From Fidelibacterota bacterium SCGC AAA160-B08 (GTDB lineage Bacteria > Fidelibacterota > Marinisomatia > Marinisomatales > Marinisomataceae): DNA of 64,000 nucleotides. Position 1 is the first letter of the stretch. The number at the start of each line of letters is the position of its first letter. Below the pieces are notes generated by a model. The model made no database searches. It was not told the DNA's origin and saw only the letters and a program-made list of their open reading frames with translations. The stretch lies in contig AQSD01000005.1 in assembly GCA_000402755.1 (NCBI GenBank), positions 1 to 64,000 on the forward strand, written 5' to 3'. Positions 52,660 to 60,936 of the stretch are shown in pieces. The position numbers were made by a program, and so were the translations under genes.

Positions 52660-53496
52660 ATGGGAAATAAATTACAAGGTAAAGTAGCATTAATTACAGG
52701 TTCAGGTCGTGGTATCGGTCGTGAATTAGCACTCATGCTAGCAAAAGATGGTGCACATATTGTTGTTAATGATCTAGATGTAGCTCCAGCAAATCAAACA
52801 GTAGCCGATATTATTGGAATGGGCGGAAAAGCTGTAGCATGTACTGGTAGTGTTACCGATGACGATTTTGCTGACAGGTTTATAAATACTGCACTTGATA
52901 CATTCGGTGGATTAGATATTATTGTTAATAATGCAGGCTATACTTGGGATAATGTTATCCAAAAAATGGGAGATGATCAGTGGCAAGCAATCTTAGATTG
53001 TCATCTTACTGCTCCTTTCCGAATTTTAAGAGCTGCTCAACCGCATATCAAACGCCTATTTCTTGAAGATAAAGAAAAAGGGATTACAAATTTTAGAAAA
53101 GTAGTCAATATTTCTTCAACTTCAGGGATGAATGGAAATGCTGGACAAATCAATTACGCAACAGCAAAAGCTGGGGTAGTAGGAATGGCAAAAACGATGG
53201 CAAAAGAATGGGGTCGTTATAATGTAAATGTGAATGCAGTAGGATTCGGACTAATCAAAACACGATTAACGGATGCAGATGCTGAGAAAGCAGAATCTAC
53301 GATTGATATTCAAGGGAATACTATTAAAGTGGGGGTTAATTCAGCAGTATTTGAATCTGCAAAAACAATGATTCCACTTGGACGACCTGGAACGCCTGAA
53401 GAAGCTGCAGGAGCTATCTATATGTTCTGTATTCCTGAATCTAACTATGTCACCGGACAAATTTTAATGTGCCATGGCGGTGGATTTGGACTCTAA
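52660..53496 (+). CDS. Short-chain dehydrogenase, FabG/hydroxyacyl-CoA dehydrogenase-like
   Basis: This 278-residue NAD(P)-dependent enzyme has LITGSGRGIG at 11-20, NNAG and NISSTSGM with YATAK as catalytic Ser, Tyr and Lys. It has an insert before GRPGTPEEAAGAIYMF. Extended FabG-like forms in lipid operons act on 3-hydroxyacyl groups, which fits the acyl-CoA dehydrogenase 2 bases upstream. Substrate not proved. Confidence 0.88.
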   Translation: MGNKLQGKVALITGSGRGIGRELALMLAKDGAHIVVNDLDVAPANQTVADIIGMGGKAVACTGSVTDDDFADRFINTALDTFGGLDIIVNNAGYTWDNVIQKMGDDQWQAILDCHLTAPFRILRAAQPHIKRLFLEDKEKGITNFRKVVNISSTSGMNGNAGQINYATAKAGVVGMAKTMAKEWGRYNVNVNAVGFGLIKTRLTDADAEKAESTIDIQGNTIKVGVNSAVFESAKTMIPLGRPGTPEEAAGAIYMFCIPESNYVTGQILMCHGGGFGL

Positions 53497-53514
53497 TAAA
53501 TATAGGGTGTTTCA

Positions 53515-54429
53515 ATGAAATATTTTTCTCCTTTAGTCCCATTTATTTTAGGCTGGGGACTTTTACTCTACACAGACAATCTAAGCTCAATTAGTTTTAC
53601 CAATGGTGCACTGCAACTGCTATTATTTGCATTCGTAGTATGTTTACCGACATGGCGTACTGGACGTATGTCTTATGTTGATATTGGTTGGCCGTGGGGC
53701 GTTGCTCTTATTGGAATTATCACTTGGCTGTATGGTGAAGGCGACAGTGTCCGTATTGTTACAATTAGTATCCTTTATATTTTGATTGGTAGTCGCATGG
53801 GAATGGGTGCACTAAAAATGTGGAGACTGGGGATGCTCAATACAGAATTTCCGCGATACGAGTATCAAAAACGACGTTGGAAGAAAGCAGGTAAAAATAA
53901 TACCATGCTTGCCATGCAAATTGAAGGAATCCTACAGGGCTTAGCCAATGCTTCGTTCTTAGCTATGCCTGCTTTTATCATTGCAACCAATTCTAATTCA
54001 ACGATTGCAATACTTGAAATAATAGGTGTTGTTGTTTGGTTTGGCGCATTTGTCATGGAATCAATTGCAGATATGCAAAAAATCTCCTTTTTAAAAAAAA
54101 TGAAAGTATTAGGTGAAAAAAATAAAGTCTGTAATGTTGGATTATGGAAATATACCAGACATCCTAATTATTTTGCTGAATGGATGGTTTGGAATGGATT
54201 AATCATTACATCTATTCCATCTTGGATTCTCTTATATAATGCAGAATCGATAGCTATATGGATATTACTAGGATTAGGACTACTATTTACCTCTAGAATG
54301 ATGTACACAACACTCGTTTATCATACAGGAGCGATTCCATCTGAATACTATTCTCTAAAAAAACGCCCTGAATACAAAGCTTATCAAGACACAACGAATA
54401 TCTTTTTCCCCGGACCTAAAAAAGTCTAG
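53515..54429 (+). CDS. DUF1295-family membrane enzyme (second)
   Basis: This 304-residue protein resembles the first copy at 43212-44123 and has the same signature, here GLWKYTRHPNYFAEWMVWNG. About eight helices, with YVDIGWPWGVALIG in the first part. DUF1295 proteins resemble enoyl or steroid reductases with NADPH; in this set it may reduce a lipid or sterol-like product. It is followed by a strong terminator. Confidence 0.87.
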   Translation: MKYFSPLVPFILGWGLLLYTDNLSSISFTNGALQLLLFAFVVCLPTWRTGRMSYVDIGWPWGVALIGIITWLYGEGDSVRIVTISILYILIGSRMGMGALKMWRLGMLNTEFPRYEYQKRRWKKAGKNNTMLAMQIEGILQGLANASFLAMPAFIIATNSNSTIAILEIIGVVVWFGAFVMESIADMQKISFLKKMKVLGEKNKVCNVGLWKYTRHPNYFAEWMVWNGLIITSIPSWILLYNAESIAIWILLGLGLLFTSRMMYTTLVYHTGAIPSEYYSLKKRPEYKAYQDTTNIFFPGPKKV

Positions 54430-54436
54430 AAATCAA

Positions 54437-54462
54437 AAAGGCCTCAATATTTTGAGGCCTTT
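54437..54462. terminator. Bidirectional intrinsic terminator
   Basis: An 11-base perfect stem (AAAGGCCTCAA at 54437-54447 and TTGAGGCCTTT at 54452-54462) with a four-base loop lies between the DUF1295 gene and the convergent DUF6249-like gene. A-rich and T-rich flanks serve both strands. Confidence 0.9.
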
Positions 54463-54487
54463 CCAATTAACTAGTTATGTATAACTA

Positions 54488-54838
54488 TTATTGATTTTCT
54501 TGGTTTAAAGTAAACTTATAGTAGGTAATATTACCGAGACCAATAGCTAACGGAATAGATCCTAATAATCCCGCTGCACCAAATTCACCCTCAAACATAA
54601 ATCCTATTATAATCAACAGTCCAATGACTGCCCAAATAATTCCTTTACGCAAATAATCTAACGGGGCTGTACCTGAGCCTGCCAATGGTACATCAACTCC
54701 CTTTTCAATGGCGCTCATGATTTCTTTGTGCAATAATGATCGAGCTTGCATTTCTTTTTGTACTCCCATCCAAATTATAAATCCTACCAGCACTAGTGAT
54801 CCAAGTGGAATAAGTATGCCTAATTGTGCCATAGTCAT
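54488..54838 (-). CDS. DUF6249-like membrane protein
   Basis: This 116-residue protein has three helices (about 6-25, 67-82, 86-105) and a soluble loop with SAIEKGVDVPL and LDYLRKGIIWAVIGLLIIIG, the DUF6249 pattern. Members often sit beside ECF sigma or lipoprotein genes in envelope-stress sets. The ATG overlaps the lipoprotein TAA by one base (54838). Function unknown. Confidence 0.75.
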   Translation of the reverse strand: MTMAQLGILIPLGSLVLVGFIIWMGVQKEMQARSLLHKEIMSAIEKGVDVPLAGSGTAPLDYLRKGIIWAVIGLLIIIGFMFEGEFGAAGLLGSIPLAIGLGNITYYKFTLNQENQ

Positions 54839-55158
54839 TATTCTTCTTCTCTATCAATAGATATCACATCATTGCCATTAACATTGATTCGAACTTTTAC
54901 TTTATTATTACCATCATCAAGATTCTCAAATTCACTAACTTCAATCTGAAATTCTTCATCGCCATTGATTATATCTTCTCTGATTTTTTCAAATTCCTCT
55001 TTTGTAATAATCTCTGCATCAAAAGCAGCTTGTAGATCTAATAATTCTTGCCCTGTTGTAATATTTCTATTGATATGAAGCTCTGCTTGACCTTCATTGA
55101 ATGAGCCACATCCAACAGTTAATACAAGAAGCATTATTATTAATATTTTTTGTTTCAT
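54838..55158 (-). CDS. SHOCT-like lipoprotein
   Basis: This 106-residue protein has a lipobox (LTVGC, Cys17), a stretch LLDLQAAFDAEIITKEEFEK that matches a SHOCT-type helix pair, then an acidic beta domain (KVKVRINVNG). It is divergent from the ECF sigma gene and shares a 117-base promoter gap that holds an 11-base inverted repeat. An envelope-stress target is plausible but not shown. Confidence 0.7.
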   Translation of the reverse strand: MKQKILIIMLLVLTVGCGSFNEGQAELHINRNITTGQELLDLQAAFDAEIITKEEFEKIREDIINGDEEFQIEVSEFENLDDGNNKVKVRINVNGNDVISIDREEE

Positions 55159-55207
55159 AAAAATTTCTCCTTTTTATTTCGTTTGTTAGTTAGACTTGTT
55201 TACTTTG

Positions 55208-55251
55208 AAAAAGTTGCAAAACTCAATATAAAAATTTCTATGCAACTTTTT
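55208..55251. repeat. Perfect 11-base inverted repeat between divergent sigma and lipoprotein genes
   Basis: AAAAAGTTGCA (55208-55218) pairs exactly with TGCAACTTTTT (55241-55251) across a 22-base spacer. It lies in the promoter gap, 50 bases from the lipoprotein start and 25 from the sigma start. As the arms face both genes it may be a dimer site or a stem in both leaders. The T-run makes a plus-strand terminator also possible. Confidence 0.55.
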
Positions 55252-55275
55252 ATATGAAACTTTGGTCTAAATACA

Positions 55276-55755
55276 TTGGATTATAAAACAAAACATAAAA
55301 TTTTTATGCAAGCAATAACTACATATGGATCAAGACTATACAACATTTCACTTTTTGTTCTTAAGAATGAAGTATTAGCAGAAGATTCTACTCAGGAGTC
55401 TTTTCAGAAAATATGGAAAGCGCTGGATAATTTTTCATTCAATTCTTCCCTATACACATGGATGTATCGCATTACTTACAATAATGCATTGACGACGTAT
55501 AATCGAGAGAAAAAACATAAAGGACAAGATATAGAGTATGAAGGCTCTGTAAAAGATTTTGACTTAATTAATAGTATTACCTTAAAAGATGCTATTGAAA
55601 AATTACCGTTCACTCATCGAAAGGCTATTGTTATGTTTTATTTTTTAGATCATAGTATTAAAGACATCTCTGTGGAACTTTCTATTAAAGAGAATACAAT
55701 TAAGTCTTGGTTGAGGCGCGGTAAAGAACAATTAAAGGAGTATATTAATGAGTAA
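55276..55755 (+). CDS. ECF-family RNA polymerase sigma factor
   Basis: This 159-residue protein has region 2 (LAEDSTQESFQKIWKALDNF and SLYTWMYRITYNNAL) and region 4 (EKLPFTHRKAIVMFYFLDHS and IKENTIKSWLRRGKEQL). It selects envelope- or stress-type promoters. It starts at TTG (55276), which keeps the usual first helix; an ATG 10 codons later (55306) is the other choice. The next gene overlaps by eight bases, the place of an anti-sigma factor. Targets unknown. Confidence 0.9.
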   Translation: MDYKTKHKIFMQAITTYGSRLYNISLFVLKNEVLAEDSTQESFQKIWKALDNFSFNSSLYTWMYRITYNNALTTYNREKKHKGQDIEYEGSVKDFDLINSITLKDAIEKLPFTHRKAIVMFYFLDHSIKDISVELSIKENTIKSWLRRGKEQLKEYINE

Positions 55756-56038
55756 TAAGAATTATCCTAATATGTTTGATGAACAAATTGCTAATCCAGA
55801 ATTTCTAGATTCATTACAGTCTATTGCAAAAGAACCGTTAACTCATAAAATATTATCAACTATGGAACCATTTAGAATGTTAACTGGAGCTATTATTTTA
55901 TTATTTTATGGAAGCACTATAATGGATGCGTTATTCAAGATATATTTTTACTATGCTGAGCAAATAAATATGAAAATAGTAAATATTCAAATAGCCAGTG
56001 CATATGCAGAAGATGTGGCAAATTTCTTACTAAAATAA
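55748..56038 (+). CDS. Small membrane protein in anti-sigma position
   Basis: This 96-residue protein has a cytosolic N-terminus of about 40 residues (MSNKNYPNMFDEQIANPEFL) and one helix (about 44-62), then an exported tail. It overlaps the sigma gene by eight bases. This is the place and layout of anti-sigma factors, yet no zinc (HxxxCxxC) motif or known fold is seen. It may be a new type of sigma regulator. Confidence 0.65.
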   Translation: MSNKNYPNMFDEQIANPEFLDSLQSIAKEPLTHKILSTMEPFRMLTGAIILLFYGSTIMDALFKIYFYYAEQINMKIVNIQIASAYAEDVANFLLK

Positions 56039-56049
56039 AAAGGATTACC

Positions 56050-57978
56050 TTATTTTTTAATTAAACTTGCAACAACGCTCGGGTCTGCTAAGGTCGAGAT
56101 ATCGCCTAGATCATCAGTTTCATTTTGAGCAATTTTTTTCAAAATTCTTCTCATAATCTTGCCAGATCGTGTTTTAGGTAATCCTTCACAAAATTGAACC
56201 ACACTTGGCTTTGCATGAGGGCCAATAATCTTTGTCACAGTAGATAGAATATCTGTTTTAATATCATCGGACGGTTCAACACCAGTCATCAATGTAACAA
56301 AGGCATAAATACCTTCTCCTTTAATATCATGATTATATCCAATTACAGCAGCTTCTGCTACCCCAGTTGCCGCGCCAATAGCTCCTTCAACTTCTGCAGT
56401 TCCAATACGATGTCCTGATACATTTAAGACATCATCTACTCTACCTGTAATCCAATAATATCCATCTTCGTCAATAAATGCTCCATCTCCAGTAAAATAA
56501 TTTCCAGGGGCTTGAGAAAAATAAGTATCCTTAAAGCGTTGATGATCCCCATATATAGTACGCATTTGACCTGGCCATGATTGTGTGATCACTAAATATC
56601 CCGTTGTATTGGGTTCAGTAATTTTATTTCCCTTTTCATCAAGTAATGCAGGTTCGATTCCAGGTAATGGCAATGTAGCTGATCCAGGTTTAGTTGGAAC
56701 ACATCCTGGAATTGGAGACATCAATACTCCGCCAGTTTCTGTCTGCCACCACGTATCCACAATGGGACATTTTTCTTTTCCTATAACTTGAAAATACCAA
56801 TGCCATTCTGGTGATTTAATGGGTTCTCCTACCGTACCTAGTACTCTCAGACTTGATAAATCATATTGATTTGGGAAGTCATTGCCTTCCTTCATTAATG
56901 CACGCAATGCCGTCGGTGCTGTATAAAAAATATTTACTTTATGTTGTTCTACAATTTGCCAAAAACGACCATGGTCAGGATAATTAGGCACTCCTTCAAA
57001 AATAACTTGAGTCACCCCATTGGAAAGAGGTCCATATACAATATAGGAATGTCCTGTAATCCAGCCAATATCTGCTGTGCACCAATAGACATGGTCTTGA
57101 TGGTGGTCAAATACCATCTCATGTGTATGTGAGGTATATACCATATATCCGCCTGTAGTATGTAACACTCCTTTTGGAGTTCCTGTTGACCCAGAGGTGT
57201 ATAAAATAAATAAAGGATCTTCAGCATCCATAACCTCAGGACTACATACGGTATCGCATCCTTCTATAAAATCATGCCAATATATATCTCTTCCTTCTTG
57301 CATCGATATGTCATTGCCACATCTATCTACAACTACAATCTTTTCTAGTGAAGGACACTCATCTGCGATTTGACTTGCATTGTCTTTCATCGGGATGTCA
57401 TGTTTTGTACCGCGCACTCCATTATCTTGCGTGATCAGTAATTTACATTCCGAATCGTTAATTCTATTTTTTAATGCATCGCTAGAAAATGCTCCAAATA
57501 CAACAGAGTGCACTGCTCCAATACGCGCACAAGCTAACATCGCAACAATAGCTTCTGGAATCATTTGCATGTAAATACAGACTCGATCTCCTTTTTGAAT
57601 ATTTGCTTTTTTTAGTGCATTTGCAAATTGAGATACATGTATTAACAATTCATTATAGGTCACATCCTTACTGATATTCACATCATTCGATTGCCAGATC
57701 AATGCTGTTTTTTCGCCTAAGCCATTATTAATATGTCGATCAATACAATTATAAGAAGCATTAAGTTTTCCATTGGTAAACCATTCAATATGCGATTTAT
57801 CATAGTCAGTTTTATTGACATCTGTCCACTTTTCAAACCAATCAATTCTTTCTGCAACTTGTGCCCAATACGCTTCATTGTCTGTGTTAGCAGATTCTTT
57901 GATTATAAGATATTCTTCAAGACTATTTAAGCCAGTTAAGGATGAAAAATTTTCAGGGACATTGTATTTTTTACTCAT
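56050..57978 (-). CDS. acs: Acetyl-CoA synthetase
   Basis: This 642-residue AMP-forming enzyme makes acetyl-CoA from acetate. The nucleotide loop is YTSGSTGTPKG, WWQTETGG binds the acyl adenylate, and RSGKIMRRILKK near the C-terminus contains the lysine that is acetylated in relatives. Length is the family's usual. It lies convergent with the sigma-side gene, 11 bases away. It allows acetate use, feeding the gluconeogenic enzymes also present. Confidence 0.96.
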   Translation of the reverse strand: MSKKYNVPENFSSLTGLNSLEEYLIIKESANTDNEAYWAQVAERIDWFEKWTDVNKTDYDKSHIEWFTNGKLNASYNCIDRHINNGLGEKTALIWQSNDVNISKDVTYNELLIHVSQFANALKKANIQKGDRVCIYMQMIPEAIVAMLACARIGAVHSVVFGAFSSDALKNRINDSECKLLITQDNGVRGTKHDIPMKDNASQIADECPSLEKIVVVDRCGNDISMQEGRDIYWHDFIEGCDTVCSPEVMDAEDPLFILYTSGSTGTPKGVLHTTGGYMVYTSHTHEMVFDHHQDHVYWCTADIGWITGHSYIVYGPLSNGVTQVIFEGVPNYPDHGRFWQIVEQHKVNIFYTAPTALRALMKEGNDFPNQYDLSSLRVLGTVGEPIKSPEWHWYFQVIGKEKCPIVDTWWQTETGGVLMSPIPGCVPTKPGSATLPLPGIEPALLDEKGNKITEPNTTGYLVITQSWPGQMRTIYGDHQRFKDTYFSQAPGNYFTGDGAFIDEDGYYWITGRVDDVLNVSGHRIGTAEVEGAIGAATGVAEAAVIGYNHDIKGEGIYAFVTLMTGVEPSDDIKTDILSTVTKIIGPHAKPSVVQFCEGLPKTRSGKIMRRILKKIAQNETDDLGDISTLADPSVVASLIKK

Positions 57979-58080
57979 AATATAAATTATGAAATAATCC
58001 TGCTAAAAAGTGGATTTAATTATTGGTTGTTAGAAATAATGAGACAGTTATACATAATACTTTTTTCTATTTATGCATAC

Positions 58081-58743
58081 TTAAACTGGTAAAACATAAA
58101 AAAATATTGAAATAAAATGACTGAAACTTCCCGCGATAACAAAGAGGTGCCAGATAAAATGATTGTACTGAATACGATCATCCATCAAGTAAAAAAATAC
58201 ACCTACCAAATAAGATAGGCATCCTGCTATGAGCCATGCTACTCCTTCATATGGTAATAATTTGAATAGATCTTGGGTATAAAAAACACAGATTCCTCCC
58301 ATTCCTATATACAGCAATGTTGAGATTATATTATATTTTCCTACAGTAAATCCCTTCCATAGAATACCAAATAATGCAATACTCCAAATCACCCCAAATA
58401 AAATCCATCCTTTTTTATCTCCCAAGCCTACAAGAGCATAAGGAGTATATGAACCAGCAATCATCGTATAGATAGCAAACATATCAAGCATTCTATATGT
58501 ATTGCGCTTAGCGGGGTCTTTGGCATTATGATACATAGCCGAACTAAGAAACATTAACATCCATGCAATCCCAAAAGTAATAAGACTAAAGATATAGATA
58601 GGGGTACCGTCATTAATGCCTTTGAGCACAAGTAGAATAAAACATACGCTACTGCATAAAAAAGCGTACCAATGACTCAACACATTGAGTCGTTCTTCTT
58701 TTTCAGAATAAAAATGAGTGTTAATAGTATCTTTATTGTTCAT
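58081..58743 (-). CDS. Hemolysin III/PAQR-family membrane protein
   Basis: This 220-residue protein has seven helices and the family motifs: EERLNVLSHWYAFLC, FLSSAMYHNAKDP with the conserved Ser and His, and HFIWHLFVIAGSFSHF with two His that bind zinc in relatives. Bacterial forms are linked to lipid hydrolase-like functions (ceramidase-like in PAQR kin). Target unknown. No partner gene adjoins it. Confidence 0.87.
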   Translation of the reverse strand: MNNKDTINTHFYSEKEERLNVLSHWYAFLCSSVCFILLVLKGINDGTPIYIFSLITFGIAWMLMFLSSAMYHNAKDPAKRNTYRMLDMFAIYTMIAGSYTPYALVGLGDKKGWILFGVIWSIALFGILWKGFTVGKYNIISTLLYIGMGGICVFYTQDLFKLLPYEGVAWLIAGCLSYLVGVFFYLMDDRIQYNHFIWHLFVIAGSFSHFISIFFYVLPV

Positions 58744-58787
58744 TGTATTGATTGCTAAGATTAGAGTATAAACTTACGAAAGAATTA

Positions 58788-59633
58788 TTACTTTTTTTTA
58801 AAAACTCTTTGTTTTTCAAAATCTTTTATATCTCTTTTAGATCTTTTTATTCCACGTATGTGCGGCATAAAAATTCCGCGAGTATTTCCACAGTTTTCAC
58901 CAAGAGGCTTTTCCTTAATCCAAGAGTCATATTGATAATTAGCAAACCATTGTTTGAAAGAATTTTTAAATGTATTAATAACAAGAGGATGTAATGAGTC
59001 TATATCATATTCATCTCCTTTTTCTGTTATAATATTAACTCCCACAAAAAGTGCTATCAGCTTACGAATAGATGCATATCGTCTATAAATTTGGATCTCA
59101 AAATGTTTGAAGTGCTTATTTTTAACCTTTCCAAAGCGCTTGTTTAACCAGTTTCCTCTGTATTTATTAAAATCAAGAGACTGTATTAATAAGACATGAT
59201 TAGGGTTATCCTTAATGTTGTAAGATGGATGATTCCATAAATACTCCATAAAGGTATTGACTTGACGTTGTGTAAATTCTTTTTTTGATGCAATAGGCTT
59301 AAGCGAATGTCGCTTTAAGTACATTTCTGCAATCAACTTCATATCTTTTAAATTATGTTCTTTAGCAAAATCATCATTGTCTACTGCAAACCATGGAGCA
59401 TCATTTAAATGATCGACTCCTCTTCCATCAATGATAGGATTATAATACTCATACCCTTTTAGCGTTCCAATATCGACTCCATGATTATGAATACTTCTTT
59501 CAATCCAAAGAAGGCTTCCAAGATAGAACTCCACCTTTTGATGTTTATCTTTTATAGTAAGAAAAAAAGAATACGTAGCATGCCATTCATTTAATAGATC
59601 TTTTAATTCATTAAGATTTGGCTTATTCGTCAT
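58788..59633 (-). CDS. Conserved-looking protein of unknown function
   Basis: This 281-residue soluble protein has no signal or helix. It is rich in aromatic and basic residues: EWHATYSFFLTIKDKHQKVE, YEYYNPIIDGRGVDH, WNHPSYNIKDNP and a Lys/Arg-rich end (IRGIKRSKRDIKDFEKQR). I do not recognise a family. It overlaps the Trp-rich small gene by 11 bases. A nucleic-acid role might fit the basic tail, but this is a guess. Confidence 0.55.
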   Translation of the reverse strand: MTNKPNLNELKDLLNEWHATYSFFLTIKDKHQKVEFYLGSLLWIERSIHNHGVDIGTLKGYEYYNPIIDGRGVDHLNDAPWFAVDNDDFAKEHNLKDMKLIAEMYLKRHSLKPIASKKEFTQRQVNTFMEYLWNHPSYNIKDNPNHVLLIQSLDFNKYRGNWLNKRFGKVKNKHFKHFEIQIYRRYASIRKLIALFVGVNIITEKGDEYDIDSLHPLVINTFKNSFKQWFANYQYDSWIKEKPLGENCGNTRGIFMPHIRGIKRSKRDIKDFEKQRVFKKK

Positions 59634-59871
59634 TAGCTGCTTCCAATATTCTCCAGCTTGGTAGCCATTTGTTACGATTCTCTAATTCTGCTTCACTTAC
59701 TGTGACTTTAATCTTTTTCTTACACACTGAAAATAGTTCCAGTTCATTGGTTTTTTTGTTCACATTGATTACTTCAAAATGTCTCCAGCCTTTTACTTCA
59801 TTAATAGACGTCCATTTAGAGTGTTGATAATTTCTTTTCATATAGGTCATTATTTTAAAACTATTTTTCAA
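59623..59871 (-). CDS. TIGR02450-family Trp-rich small protein
   Basis: This 82-residue protein has the pattern SKWTSINEVKGWRHFEVINV, then ELENRNKWLPSWRIL, the TIGR02450 Trp-rich family, found in marine and cyanobacterial genomes with no set function. The start could be later (an ATG at residue 8 or 11). It overlaps the 281-residue gene by 11 bases, so the two are a unit. Confidence 0.78.
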   Translation of the reverse strand: MKNSFKIMTYMKRNYQHSKWTSINEVKGWRHFEVINVNKKTNELELFSVCKKKIKVTVSEAELENRNKWLPSWRILEAANDE

Positions 59872-59973
59872 GACACTATAGGAAATAATTTTATACTAAT
59901 ATTTACACTTGAGGTTGATTTTTAAGATGTATATAATAAGTATAAATTATTGAAATCAATATTGTTAGAAGGA

Positions 59974-60001
59974 ATTTTTCAACATGAATATGCTGAAAAA
60001 T
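59974..60001 (+). promoter_or_regulatory. Hairpin with following T-run in a leader, possible attenuator
   Basis: ATTTTTCA (59974-59981) pairs with TGAAAAAT (59994-60001) in the 175-base gap ahead of the exported protein at 60047. A TATTTTTTTC run follows. The loop contains an ATG (59984) that starts a 13-codon ORF (to 60025) with an AAGGA upstream. This may be a weak attenuator or leader-peptide site; the rest of the gap is AT-rich with no other feature. Confidence 0.3.
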
Positions 60002-60046
60002 CTATTTTTTTCATTAATCAAGTAAACAAACATATAAGGAACTACA

Positions 60047-60883
60047 ATGAAAAAACTATTACTAGTAGCCTTGTTTACAACTATGGTCTTCTCACAATAT
60101 ACTGATGGGAATACTGTTGTAACTTGGTCAAAATACAAATGGGAACCGATTGGTGAGAACCCAGATATTTCTTGGATGGATAGAAATGCAGATGTTGCAA
60201 CCTATCAGCTAGCAAGACATAAAGTATCAAGACAGCTAATGAGCTCAATGATGTTAACGCATTTTTGGACTGGAGAATCAGAAGATGTTGCAATTTTAGG
60301 TGAATTTAGAAATATGAAAGATGCAACTGACTACGCTGGATTTAATAATATTGATGATATGGCATGGAGAAATGCAGATGAAAGATCAACTGCTTTGTCA
60401 AATTATAATAGGCATTTTCAATCATACCATGAAGATGTACATATCTTAGAACACTGGAAAGCCCTAGAAAAAAAGAATACTGCGGCATTAACTGGTGAAG
60501 AAACTATCAACAATGGAAATGTAGTTTCAGTAAGCATTCGATACTGGAAACGCATGAGCGAAGTTGAAGGTGGTTCTGGAGAAGATCGTTTAGCAATGAT
60601 GAAAAAATATGCGGACGAAGTTGTTAAGCAGAATCCTAAAATTGTTAGCCAAAAAGTCTTAACACACTTATGGTCAGGGTCAATTGAAGGTGGTGTATTA
60701 CCTGTTTTCTATATTACTGAATATGCTTCTTTAGAAGACATGGCAGCAGCTGGAAATGCGGCATTAGAAGATGCAGCGTTTGGTGCAGAAAATAGAGGAG
60801 ACTATTGGAAGTACTTCCATGACATATGGGACAATCATACCGATTTAGGTATTTTCAAAACCTTCGCACCAGCGAATAAATAA
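60047..60883 (+). CDS. Exported protein with two similar domains, unknown
   Basis: This 278-residue protein has a signal peptide ending near residue 16 (VFSQ). Two halves match: LTHFWTG with ILGEFRNMKDATDYAGF and NRHFQSYHED, and LTHLWSG with PVFYITEYASLEDMAAAG and FHDIWDNHTD. Both have the THxW(T/S)G, a beta strand, an Asp/Met-Ala helix and a final H-x-D. The pattern recalls a dimeric alpha/beta-barrel fold, doubled in one chain. Function unknown. A strong terminator follows. Confidence 0.65.
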   Translation: MKKLLLVALFTTMVFSQYTDGNTVVTWSKYKWEPIGENPDISWMDRNADVATYQLARHKVSRQLMSSMMLTHFWTGESEDVAILGEFRNMKDATDYAGFNNIDDMAWRNADERSTALSNYNRHFQSYHEDVHILEHWKALEKKNTAALTGEETINNGNVVSVSIRYWKRMSEVEGGSGEDRLAMMKKYADEVVKQNPKIVSQKVLTHLWSGSIEGGVLPVFYITEYASLEDMAAAGNAALEDAAFGAENRGDYWKYFHDIWDNHTDLGIFKTFAPANK

Positions 60884-60894
60884 TCTTTACATAA

Positions 60895-60921
60895 AAAGGG
60901 CTAGTATATTGCTAGCCCTTT
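60895..60921 (+). terminator. Intrinsic terminator
   Basis: A 10-base perfect stem (AAAGGGCTAG at 60895-60904, CTAGCCCTTT at 60912-60921) with a seven-base loop is followed by CTTTT. It lies 11 bases after the exported-protein gene and ends only 15 bases ahead of the ubiE start, so ubiE either gets read-through or is started very close to its GTG. Confidence 0.88.
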
Positions 60922-60936
60922 CTTTTAATTTTTAAG

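Noticed and set aside
55254..55286. 10-codon leader ORF (MKLWSKYIGL) overlapping the sigma start
   Set aside because: It is out of frame and has no ribosome site or regulatory codon run.
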